Of a DNA stretch of 5,285 nucleotides, positions 1 through 5,285 are shown piece by piece. A model generated the notes under the pieces. It did not search any database. It saw only the letters and a list, made by a program, of their open reading frames with translations, and was not told the DNA's origin. The position numbers and the translations under genes are program-made. The DNA comes from Acidiferrobacteraceae bacterium (lineage in GTDB: Bacteria; Pseudomonadota; Gammaproteobacteria; Arenicellales; UBA868). Numbering within the stretch: position 1 is the stretch's first letter; every line of letters starts with the position of its first letter. The stretch is taken from contig PCBE01000021.1 of the NCBI GenBank assembly GCA_002731295.1, forward strand, positions 21,604 to 26,888, read 5' to 3'.

Positions 1-549
1 AACAAAGCCCGGGGTGAAACAAACAACGGTGATACCTCGTTGTTTAAGGTCCTCTGCTAATCCTTTGCTGATCAGATTTAATGCCGCCTTACTGGTGTTG
101 TACGGATAGTCACCAATACCGCTTTCAAGGGTAAGACTACCGTTGCCACTAGAGATATTAACGATAAGTTTGCGATCTCCTGCTGTGACCTGATCCACAA
201 AAGCCTCGCACATAGCCATCGTACCAAACAGATGGACTTGAAATTCTTCCATCCACTGTGTCTCATCACAGCGGTCGTAGTGTTCGTCTTTTCCGAGCCA
301 GAAACCTGCGTTATTGATCAGCAGGTCTATCGGTTCCTCCGCAAGCTCAGCGGCAACGGAAAGAATCTGATCATGCTTGGTAACATCGAGTTCGTGGCAG
401 GTAATCTGTTCGTGTTGGAGCTGTTTGATAGCAGAACGTTGGTGCAGATTGCGGACCCCGGCGTGCACTGTCCAGCCAGCGGATGCGTACTGGCGGGCAA
501 ATTCACGGCCAAGGCCTCGACTCGCACCGGTAATGAGCACGCTGGACAA
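1..549 (-). CDS. Short-chain dehydrogenase/reductase (SDR), C-terminus beyond window
   Basis: NAD(P)-dependent oxidoreductase of the classical SDR family, expected to be cytosolic and to interconvert an alcohol and a carbonyl. The frame stays open for 183 residues to base 1. Visible motifs are the dinucleotide-binding TGASRGLG (residues 7-14), DV (55-56), NNAG (79-82), an active-site serine in NISSG (133/134), the YNTSK catalytic Tyr150/Lys154 pair, and the PG after strand six (180-181). Classical SDRs run to about 230-260 residues, so some 50-70 are missing at the left edge. An Arg follows TGAS (R11), which fits NADP use but does not prove it. The start chosen is TTG at 549-547, because GGAG lies 7 bases upstream and a stop is only one codon upstream of it. 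A GTG at 540 is the alternative but lies 16 bases from that site. The gene is last of the visible operon, 33 bases after the M24 gene. Its family is certain; its substrate is unknown. Confidence 0.93.
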   Translation of the reverse strand, partial: MSSVLITGASRGLGREFARQYASAGWTVHAGVRNLHQRSAIKQLQHEQITCHELDVTKHDQILSVAAELAEEPIDLLINNAGFWLGKDEHYDRCDETQWMEEFQVHLFGTMAMCEAFVDQVTAGDRKLIVNISSGNGSLTLESGIGDYPYNTSKAALNLISKGLAEDLKQRGITVVCFTPGFV

Positions 550-556
550 AGATCAT

Positions 557-560
557 CTCC
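557..560 (-). promoter_or_regulatory. Ribosome binding site that decides the SDR start
   Basis: On the minus strand GGAG (inside AGCGGAG) sits 7 bases before the TTG at 549. The only other in-frame candidate, the GTG at 540, is 16 bases away. An ATG at 556 lies closer to the site but is in another frame. This supports TTG initiation of the SDR gene. Confidence 0.6.
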
Positions 561-582
561 GCTAGGTGTCGTTAGGATTAAA

Positions 583-1755
583 TCAGGTGATGACAGGCAT
601 GTCAGCGGGAGCACGATGGGTAAGCCAATCAGCGCCGTCAGCTGTAATCACGATATTTTCTTCATGAACGAGCTGACGACCGGGCGCAAACGCCATCCCC
701 GGTTCCAGTGTAATCACTGCGCCCGGTTTTAGCTCAGTGTGGTCAGTTTGTTTGACCGATGGCCATTCGGTCAGTTGCATACCAAGGCCATGTCCCATGC
801 GACCAACGTCATTACCCAGAGCCCCTCCTGCTTCCAAGACCGCCCACATAGCAGCCCAGACCTGTGCCATCGTAGCGCCGGGTCTTGCCGTGGCAAAACC
901 GACATCCGTCGCACGGTAAACCGCTTCATGGGCACGGCGGGTATCGTCAGCAATATGGCCAAAAGCAAAATTTCGGTCGAAATCGCAAAAGTAGCCATCA
1001 AAGGTGGTGCCGGTGTCGATGATCAGAACGTCTCCGTCTTCGAGAATACGATCTGTAGGGCCCATGATAATGTTGTCGTATCCGCCCTGACCGGAGCCGG
1101 CGATCAGATACGGTGTGCTGTCGGCGCCCCGTTCCAGCAGGTTCATCCGCATCCGTCGGCTGATCTCGCGCTCTGACTCGCCGAGTGTGGAAATTGTCGC
1201 CAGTGCTTCGAATTCGTCCGAAGTGATCCCACAGGTAAATCGAATTTTTTCAATTTCAAGATCTGACTTGACAAAGCGCAGCCCGAGCATCAACTGCGCA
1301 CAATCGACCAATTCGAGTGATACGTTGTCCCCCAGCACCCGGGTGTCGCGAGCTGGCATTCGGAGCACACTTTCCTGGCCGAGCGGGAGACCAAGTCGGC
1401 CGAAACGGTTCGGTAGGGCGTTTACGGTTGCAGCCAGCAGCGAGATACCGTCGTCTTCGGGTGTAGGCGATGGCCAAGTCTTGATTTCATCTATCCAGGT
1501 AGCAGCCATGCCGGCTTCCCCTATCGTTGGGATCACGGCAATCGGTTGTCCGTCGGCAGGGACAATCAGAAACCAAGGTCGGGTAGGGCTTTCGAAAAAC
1601 TGTGTTTGAAAACCCGTGAAATAACGGATCTCGGGTTCGGTGGTTACAAGCAGTGCGTCCAGTTGAACATCGCGCATTGCCTGTTGAGCACGGCTTGTGC
1701 GGGTTTCAAATTCACTGGTTGGAAACCCGCGGGCTGGCATGGGGTGATTCGACAT
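583..1755 (-). CDS. M24-family metallohydrolase (Xaa-Pro peptidase/creatinase fold)
   Basis: A 390-residue cytosolic protein of the pita-bread fold: an N-terminal creatinase-type domain (about 15-155, with the RYFTGF motif at 44-49) and a C-terminal M24 domain (about 165-385). All five metal ligands can be placed: Asp247 (IIDTG), Asp258 (FCDFDR), His322 (GHGLG), Glu351 (LEPGM) and Glu365 (HEEN). The histidine that M24 peptidases normally carry seven residues after the metal His (as in GHGIGLEVHE) is Thr329 here, in GMQLTEW. The metal site is therefore intact but a peptidase catalytic residue is replaced. The fold also serves creatinase, ectoine hydrolase (DoeA/EutD) and the DMSP lyase DddP. 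The N-terminal domain does not resemble DoeA or DddP as I remember them, so I give no symbol. The gene starts 11 bases after the ammonia-lyase stop, without a strong ribosome site, suggesting coupled translation. I infer hydrolysis of a C-N bond in the pathway substrate. Confidence 0.9.
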   Translation of the reverse strand: MSNHPMPARGFPTSEFETRTSRAQQAMRDVQLDALLVTTEPEIRYFTGFQTQFFESPTRPWFLIVPADGQPIAVIPTIGEAGMAATWIDEIKTWPSPTPEDDGISLLAATVNALPNRFGRLGLPLGQESVLRMPARDTRVLGDNVSLELVDCAQLMLGLRFVKSDLEIEKIRFTCGITSDEFEALATISTLGESEREISRRMRMNLLERGADSTPYLIAGSGQGGYDNIIMGPTDRILEDGDVLIIDTGTTFDGYFCDFDRNFAFGHIADDTRRAHEAVYRATDVGFATARPGATMAQVWAAMWAVLEAGGALGNDVGRMGHGLGMQLTEWPSVKQTDHTELKPGAVITLEPGMAFAPGRQLVHEENIVITADGADWLTHRAPADMPVIT

Positions 1756-1766
1756 AGTCTTCGCCG

Positions 1767-3002
1767 CTAAAGAAGGTCGTCGGCAGCCGAACCCACCAAC
1801 TGGCGGTAAACGGTGGGATCGGTCGCACCTTCTGTCCCAAATACCAGCACGGTGCTCTGTTCATTTAGAGCAAGTGTCTGGCACAGGTCTGCATCGGCAC
1901 GGGCTGCGATGCAGCCAGCAAGTCCTGCAACAGCAGCTTCGCCGGCCACAATTCTTGGGTCATCACCCCTGCCTTGCGCAAGTTGTTTCATCAGTGGGCC
2001 TACGGCATCGTCTTCGATCGTGAGAAAATGGTCAGCGCCCGATTCGAGTATGTCCCAACCCAGCAACGACACTTCCCCACAGGAGAGGCCGCCCATAACG
2101 CTCTCCCGTGTGACCGAAATATTGACCACCGCTCCGGCGACGGCGCTCTGAAACAGACAGTCTGCCGGCACCGGCTCAACTACAACAAATCGCGGTCGCT
2201 GGGATTCGTATCGGTGCCACAGGTCGGCGCAGACAGCCCCGGCCAGTCCACCACATCCACCCTGAACAAACACATGAGTCGGCGTCGTCGCCGGCAACTG
2301 GTCCATCGCTTCGGTGCTCATGACGGTATATCCGGCCATGACTGCTCGTGGGATTTCAGTGTAGCCGGGCCATGCCGTGTCGGAGACAAGCAGCCAGCCG
2401 TTTGCCGCTGCATCTTGCGCCGCTTGGCGTGCGGATTCCCCGTAATCCCCCGGCACACGCACCACCTCGGCACCGAACGCCTCGACTGCGCTCTGGCGGC
2501 CGGGGCTTACTTCTGCGTGCATGTAGATTACGCATTTGCAGCCGACGTTTCCGGCGCCCCAGGCGACCGATCGTCCGTGGTTGCCGTCGGTTGCGGTGGC
2601 GACAGTGATCTCGCCAGCGGCTTCACTGAGTTGACCTGTCATCAAAGCTTTAATATCAGTCGCTGTACTGCCCCGCACAGAAATTTCTTGGGCTACAGAG
2701 TGCAATACTGCGTAAGCGCCACCCAGTGCTTTGAAGCTGCCCAACCCAAACCGGGTTGATTCATCTTTGTAGAGAAGTTGCCCGATGCCGATTTCATGTG
2801 CCAGGGCAGGGAGGGAGTGCAATGGCGTAGGCGCGTAGTTCGACCATGATGTGATGGCTGCTCGTGCGCGTGAGCAGGTTTGGTCATCCAGGGCTGAATC
2901 CACCCTTGCCGGCCGGGCTTGTCCCCGCAGAGCGTTAGGGTTGCAGTATTGTGCAGCTATTTCAGCCCTGAGCGTTTTAGCGAGTAACCTTTTTTGCGTC
3001 AT
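1767..3002 (-). CDS. dpaL: Diaminopropionate ammonia-lyase
   Basis: A PLP-dependent fold-type II lyase of 411 residues, close to the usual length of about 400. The family converts 2,3-diaminopropionate, often both enantiomers, to pyruvate and two ammonia through 2-aminoacrylate; some members also take D-serine. The family signature is clear: KDESTRFGLGSFKALGG (79-95) with the PLP lysine at K91, ATDGNHGR (137-144) with Asp139, SDTAWPGYTEIP (207-218) with Asp208, the phosphate-binding loop GGCGGLAG (248-255), and the TEGATDP motif near the C-terminus. Asp139 and Asp208 align with the two catalytic aspartates reported for the E. coli YgeX enzyme (Asp120 and Asp189). Threonine dehydratases lack the DGNHG and DTAW contexts, so this is not EutB or IlvA. 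The ribosome site overlaps the stop of the amidotransferase gene 9 bases upstream. The function of the family is well founded; the physiological substrate here is not known. Confidence 0.93.
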   Translation of the reverse strand: MTQKRLLAKTLRAEIAAQYCNPNALRGQARPARVDSALDDQTCSRARAAITSWSNYAPTPLHSLPALAHEIGIGQLLYKDESTRFGLGSFKALGGAYAVLHSVAQEISVRGSTATDIKALMTGQLSEAAGEITVATATDGNHGRSVAWGAGNVGCKCVIYMHAEVSPGRQSAVEAFGAEVVRVPGDYGESARQAAQDAAANGWLLVSDTAWPGYTEIPRAVMAGYTVMSTEAMDQLPATTPTHVFVQGGCGGLAGAVCADLWHRYESQRPRFVVVEPVPADCLFQSAVAGAVVNISVTRESVMGGLSCGEVSLLGWDILESGADHFLTIEDDAVGPLMKQLAQGRGDDPRIVAGEAAVAGLAGCIAARADADLCQTLALNEQSTVLVFGTEGATDPTVYRQLVGSAADDLL

Positions 3003-3009
3003 CGAACAA

Positions 3010-3014
3010 CCTTA
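3010..3014 (-). promoter_or_regulatory. Ribosome binding site of the ammonia-lyase, overlapping the upstream stop
   Basis: Minus-strand TAAGG lies 7 bases before the ATG at 3002. Its TAA is the stop codon of the amidotransferase gene. This arrangement is typical of translational coupling between adjacent operon genes. Confidence 0.6.
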
Positions 3015-3722
3015 AGGGTTTACTAGTGCTTTTGGGAATAGTCGATCTAGAACAGTGGTAAACCAGCTACCAATCAACGGATCGTATCGTGGTGCCAGCT
3101 TTTGTTGTTCCGTCTTACTCTGAGTGCCAGGTCGATCCCAGGGGGCCCAATCTGCTTCATGCCAGCGCTTAAGAAGTATGGCGGAAGTCACCTCGGGATG
3201 GAACTGTAGCGCACAGGCATTGTCACCGTAACAGAACGCCTGATTTGGAAAAAGTTCTCCACGGGCAAGTAGCGTTGCCCCGTCGGGGACTTCGAACCCC
3301 CGGCTATGGTTCTGTAAGACGTTAAAGTCTTGTGGCACGAATGGCTTTTCCGAATCGTTGGGCTGGATGGTGTAGTAACCGAATTCCTGCAGGCCGTCCT
3401 CTCGCGGTCCGACCCCCGCACCCAGGACATGGGCCAGGAGTTGACCACCCAGGCACAACCCAAGCACCGGTACATTAGCTTTGAGACACTGTTCTACCCA
3501 TTGGGACTCGCTGTACAGATAAGGTGATTGTTCGATCTGATCAATTTGGGCACCGCCACCCGTAATAACCACGCCAGCAATTTCTGGATCTATATCCGGC
3601 AAGAGCTCCCCTTTGAACGGTTGGAACCAGGCGATTGCAAACCCCTGGTCGGCGAGATATCTAGAGGCCCTGTCATCCCGAGGTTCGGATTCATGTTCTA
3701 TAAAGATAATGCGCTGACCCAT
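3012..3722 (-). CDS. Stand-alone class I glutamine amidotransferase-like protein
   Basis: A 236-residue protein consisting of a single GATase1 domain of the GMP-synthase (GuaA) amidotransferase type, without a synthetase partner domain. The oxyanion-hole region TGGGA (54-58), the nucleophile elbow GLCLGGQ with Cys90 (88-94), and QFHPEV with His175 and Glu177 (173-178) give a complete Cys-His-Glu triad. It should therefore hydrolyse glutamine or another gamma-glutamyl-type amide. A C-terminal tail of about 55 residues follows the domain. No ATP-dependent amidating enzyme is visible in the window, and in other catabolic clusters such proteins act as free hydrolases (PuuD-like logic). A role in releasing a glutamyl group, rather than donating ammonia, is a reasonable inference. 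It starts at ATG 18 bases after the racemase stop, in the same reading frame, with only a weak ribosome site. The family is sure; the reaction is not. Confidence 0.9.
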   Translation of the reverse strand: MGQRIIFIEHESEPRDDRASRYLADQGFAIAWFQPFKGELLPDIDPEIAGVVITGGGAQIDQIEQSPYLYSESQWVEQCLKANVPVLGLCLGGQLLAHVLGAGVGPREDGLQEFGYYTIQPNDSEKPFVPQDFNVLQNHSRGFEVPDGATLLARGELFPNQAFCYGDNACALQFHPEVTSAILLKRWHEADWAPWDRPGTQSKTEQQKLAPRYDPLIGSWFTTVLDRLFPKALVNP

Positions 3723-3740
3723 TTGCCGATTGATTCTGAA

Positions 3741-4520
3741 TCAGGTGCCGTGCGCGGGTAATTGGTACAAGGAGCCATATCCGTCGATCGGTTCACTTAC
3801 TCCCGCGAGTCTCAAGGCGTGCCAGATCAACGCATGGTTAGACGAGGTCACCGGCTTGCCGAGTTGAGACTCGATATCATCTACCCTGTCAGTGAGCCTT
3901 AGACTTGTGCAGGAGAGAAAAACGGTCTCGACCTCGGTGTGGCTGCCGACGCTCATGATGGCATCTCGAATGCTGTCAGTACTGATGCGAGCTGCTCGAT
4001 TGTCATCAGTCTGGTTGAACGACCCGAACACCGGAACTTGGAGACCGTTATCAATAAAGTATTGTCGGACGGTTCGGTTGATATTCTCACTGTACGGGGT
4101 AACTACGCCGATACGGCGGCTTTGAAAAGCTCGGAAAGCAGCAAAGGCCGCGGTAACTGGGGTTGTCGGTTGTGCCTCTGGCCGTCCTTTCTTGATAAGT
4201 TCAAAGACGCGATCTTCGCCGAGTACTATCGATGCGGATGTACAGCCATAGGCCAGTACATCAAGCTCGACACCGGGGAGAATGACTGCCGCCTGATCAG
4301 CGATATCAGTTTCCATAGCACGCAGAGAGTCTGTCGTAATCTCGGGAGAGTTGGGGATACGTGTCTGGTAGATGGCGACGCCGGGCATGGTGACGACCTG
4401 ACGGAATTCATATTCCACTGTATGGTCAGACGCCAGAACAACAAGCCCTATACGTGCTCGACTGGCGATGCCTTCATCAAGCATGCAGGGCATCGAAAGG
4501 ATATTGGCACGGTCGTTCAA
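3741..4520 (-). CDS. Asp/Glu racemase superfamily protein, maleate isomerase/EutA-like
   Basis: About 259 residues with the two-lobed Asp/Glu racemase fold. Both active-site cysteines are present in mirrored contexts: Cys93 in YGCTSAS and Cys204 in LSCTSL. The RRIGVVTPY stretch (135-143) opens the second lobe, and NHALIWHALRLAG (228-240) is typical of the maleate isomerase/EutA branch. Two cysteines fit a racemase or cis-trans isomerase better than arylmalonate decarboxylase, which has one. EutA belongs to ectoine-use clusters, where its role is poorly settled, and the presence of an M24 hydrolase and a PLP lyase downstream echoes that setting. The start is uncertain: TTG at 4520 is the first possible start codon after an in-frame stop at 4577-4575, but only a GAG lies 9 bases upstream. 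ATGs at 4493 and 4484 would give a shorter N-terminus nearer the family norm. It could racemise the amino acid used by the downstream lyase, which is inference. Confidence 0.87.
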   Translation of the reverse strand: MNDRANILSMPCMLDEGIASRARIGLVVLASDHTVEYEFRQVVTMPGVAIYQTRIPNSPEITTDSLRAMETDIADQAAVILPGVELDVLAYGCTSASIVLGEDRVFELIKKGRPEAQPTTPVTAAFAAFRAFQSRRIGVVTPYSENINRTVRQYFIDNGLQVPVFGSFNQTDDNRAARISTDSIRDAIMSVGSHTEVETVFLSCTSLRLTDRVDDIESQLGKPVTSSNHALIWHALRLAGVSEPIDGYGSLYQLPAHGT

Positions 4521-4560
4521 AATATATCGCTCAGTCGCTATTCCTGCTCTGGTAGGTAAT

Positions 4561-4914
4561 TCAGTCCACGGCTGCTATCACTGCTATTTCAACCGTAAAA
4601 TCGGGTGACGCCAGTTTGGCTTCAACACAGGCACGCGCCGGTGTATTGCCGGGACTGACCCAAGCATCCCAGACCGCATTCATCTCGTTGAAGGTCGACA
4701 TGTCACTGATCCAGATGGTGGCTGAAATCAGTTTTGACTTGTCTGTTCCCGCTTCGGTTAACAGTGCATCGAGCTGGTCCAGGATCGTGTGGGTCTGGTC
4801 AGTGACCGAAGCGCCTGCTGCAGATCGTGCAACCTGGCCTGCGGTATAGACTGTGTTGCCGTGTACCACCGTCTGACTCATTCGTTCGCCGGTCTCAATT
4901 CTCCGGATACTCAT
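4561..4914 (-). CDS. RidA/YjgF/UK114-family enamine/imine deaminase
   Basis: A 117-residue small cytosolic protein of the Rid superfamily, which normally forms trimers with active sites between subunits. Archetypal RidA hydrolyses 2-aminoacrylate and related enamines or imines released by PLP lyases, yielding keto acids and ammonia. The conserved arginine (Arg94 in PARACVEA), Cys96 and the glutamate Glu109 (VEIAVIA) are spaced as Arg105, Cys107 and Glu120 in E. coli RidA, so the deaminase site appears intact. The start IRRIETGERMSQ is typical of one RidA-like subgroup, and AGGAG lies 9 bases upstream of the ATG, which supports it over the internal Met12. As the first gene of the operon that encodes diaminopropionate ammonia-lyase, a 2-aminoacrylate former, its likely job is to clear that enzyme's reactive intermediate. 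Family call is firm; the symbol ridA is avoided because it belongs to a paralogous subgroup. Confidence 0.92.
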   Translation of the reverse strand: MSIRRIETGERMSQTVVHGNTVYTAGQVARSAAGASVTDQTHTILDQLDALLTEAGTDKSKLISATIWISDMSTFNEMNAVWDAWVSPGNTPARACVEAKLASPDFTVEIAVIAAVD

Positions 4915-4923
4915 GGGTGATTT

Positions 4924-4928
4924 CTCCT
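4924..4928 (-). promoter_or_regulatory. Ribosome binding site of the RidA-family gene
   Basis: Minus-strand AGGAG, within CCAGGAGAAA, ends 9 bases before the ATG at 4914. It is the strongest ribosome site in the series, as expected for the first gene of an operon. Confidence 0.65.
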
Positions 4929-4966
4929 GGTTGGAATGTAAGCTGCCCTAAATTGGGGTCGCACGT

Positions 4967-4972
4967 ATTCTA
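4967..4972 (-). promoter_or_regulatory. Candidate -10 box of the operon promoter
   Basis: Minus-strand TAGAAT matches five of six bases of the sigma-70 -10 consensus and lies about 50 bases before the ridA-family start codon. No good -35 box is found at 16-18 bases upstream; the nearest resemblance, TGAACC at 19 bases, matches three of six. If this is the promoter it may need an activator. One of the AGCGCT palindromes abuts the box. This is a weak prediction from motif reading alone. Confidence 0.25.
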
Positions 4973-5036
4973 GCGCTGACTGGCAGTTGGAGGTTCAGTA
5001 AATAACGGTTAATCTTTACACTCCAGCACAGCGCTA
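4971..5036. repeat. Paired AGCGCT palindromes in the divergent intergenic region
   Basis: TAGCGCTG at 4971-4978 and CAGCGCTA at 5029-5036 are perfect 8-base inverted copies. Since AGCGCT is itself palindromic, they can also be read as direct repeats of AGCGCTRAC (4972-4980 and 5030-5038). The centres are 58 bases apart, about five and a half helical turns. The left copy overlaps the edge of the candidate -10 box. They might be operator half-sites for a regulator of one or both divergent genes. Another AGCGCT occurs inside the amidotransferase gene near 3164, so chance cannot be excluded. Confidence 0.3.
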
Positions 5037-5068
5037 ACCTTCATCTGTCTACGTTTCGGAACTAACCC

Positions 5069-5140
5069 ATGAAAAATCTGTGGAAGTGGATGTCGGTACC
5101 GAACGAATCGACTCATCACGATTTATGTCAAACCAGTTGA
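5069..5140 (+). other. Possible 23-codon upstream ORF before cfa
   Basis: An ATG at 5069, preceded by GGAA at 7 bases, opens a 23-codon frame beginning MKNLWKWMSV and ending at TGA 5138-5140. It overlaps the proposed cfa start in another frame. It has no recognisable homology by eye. It could be a leader whose translation affects cfa, or simply chance. Confidence 0.15.
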
Positions 5141-5285
5141 TCAATAAAACCGACCCAAATGGCTTCCGGCATTTTGAACAGCTTTTGGCGCCGGTCAATA
5201 TCACGCTCAATGGGTCCAATAGCTGGGACATCAAGGTCAGGGACGAGCGCTTGTTCCGGAGGGTTCTGCGGGACGGTACTCTGGG
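5125..5285 (+). CDS. cfa: Cyclopropane-fatty-acyl-phospholipid synthase, N-terminal fragment
   Basis: The frame beginning at ATG 5125 runs off the right edge after 53 codons. Residues 16-53, including LLAPVNITLNGSNSWDIKV and the RRVLRDGTL stretch, match the conserved N-terminal pattern of CFA synthase, where E. coli Cfa has AINGSAPADIRVKNP and FKRVLQEGSLGLGESYM. The enzyme transfers a methylene group from S-adenosylmethionine to unsaturated acyl chains of membrane phospholipids at the inner face of the membrane. The methyltransferase domain lies outside the window. The start is the first in-frame ATG; in-frame GTGs at 5080 and 5086 are alternatives, and none has a clear ribosome site. The frame is open back to a TAA at 5035-5037. 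It is transcribed away from the operon and is probably unrelated to it functionally. Confidence 0.82.
   Translation, partial: MSNQLINKTDPNGFRHFEQLLAPVNITLNGSNSWDIKVRDERLFRRVLRDGTL

Larger units (their letters stand above)
4915..5124. other. Divergent intergenic region between the operon and cfa
   Basis: About 210 bases separate the two divergent start codons. It should contain promoters for both directions. A TTTACA at 5015-5020 on the plus strand resembles a -35 box for cfa (five of six) but no good -10 follows at 16-18 bases. No hairpin typical of a terminator and no riboswitch pattern was recognised. Confidence 0.5.

Noticed and set aside
327..614. A 95-codon minus-strand frame over the start of the SDR
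   Set aside because: It is a different frame from the SDR, whose TGASRGLG and NNAG motifs lie in the frame beginning at TTG 549.
232..732. A 166-codon plus-strand frame beginning with a hydrophobic stretch that resembles a signal peptide
   Set aside because: It is antisense to the SDR and M24 genes, both with strong motif support, and its remainder shows nothing protein-like.
583..1755. Naming the M24 protein DoeA/EutD (ectoine hydrolase) or DddP (DMSP lyase)
   Set aside because: The fold and metal site agree, but the N-terminal domain and the region after the metal histidine do not match what I recall of either family.
1974..2759. A 261-codon open frame on the plus strand
   Set aside because: It lies wholly antisense to the diaminopropionate ammonia-lyase, whose motifs are unmistakable; the plus-strand translation shows no family pattern.
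1767..3002. Naming the PLP enzyme threonine dehydratase (IlvA/EutB)
   Set aside because: The KDES-RFGLGSFKALGG, TDGNHGR and DTAWPGYT motifs are those of diaminopropionate ammonia-lyase.
3939..4559. A 206-codon open frame on the plus strand
   Set aside because: It is antisense to the racemase-like gene, which has both catalytic cysteine motifs; the plus-strand product has no recognisable domain.
5049..5234. A 61-codon minus-strand frame in the right-hand region
   Set aside because: It is antisense to the cfa N-terminus, which matches the conserved NGS...DI and RRVL pattern; the minus frame has no recognisable features.

Overview
The window holds one long leftward (minus-strand) gene series that looks like a six-gene catabolic operon, plus the start of an unrelated rightward gene at the right edge. 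Base composition is moderate, close to even. Starts include ATG and probably TTG. The edge gene is a cyclopropane-fatty-acyl-phospholipid synthase (cfa). Together with the family mix this suggests a Proteobacterium, possibly an environmental or marine one, but nothing here fixes the taxon. No rRNA, tRNA, CRISPR array, insertion sequence or phage gene was seen.

Layout in order of transcription of the operon (right to left): a RidA-family enamine/imine deaminase (4914-4561), an Asp/Glu racemase / maleate isomerase / EutA-like protein (4520-3741), a stand-alone class I glutamine amidotransferase (3722-3012), a diaminopropionate ammonia-lyase (3002-1767), an M24-family metallohydrolase (1755-583), and a short-chain dehydrogenase/reductase (549 to beyond base 1, C-terminus missing). 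Gaps are 40, 18, 9, 11 and 33 bases, with no terminator-like hairpin noticed between genes, so one transcript is likely. About 210 bases (4915-5124) separate ridA from the divergent cfa. This region carries a good ribosome site for ridA, a candidate -10 box and a pair of AGCGCT palindromes 58 bases apart.

How the genes could work together: diaminopropionate ammonia-lyase eliminates ammonia from 2,3-diaminopropionate (and often from D-serine or similar amino acids) through 2-aminoacrylate. RidA hydrolyses exactly that kind of reactive enamine, so these two genes form a coherent pair. The M24 hydrolase and the amidotransferase-fold protein are candidates for releasing the amino acid from a larger precursor by C-N bond cleavage. 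The racemase-like protein could adjust stereochemistry or isomerise a product, and the SDR could handle an alcohol or carbonyl intermediate. The set resembles the ectoine-use (eut/doe) logic: an EutA-type racemase, a fold-type II PLP lyase and an M24 hydrolase. Here the PLP enzyme is a diaminopropionate lyase and the M24 protein does not look like DoeA/EutD. The best reading is a degradation pathway for a diaminopropionate-like non-protein amino acid or its conjugate. The actual substrate cannot be read from the sequence. No transporter or regulator is visible in the window.
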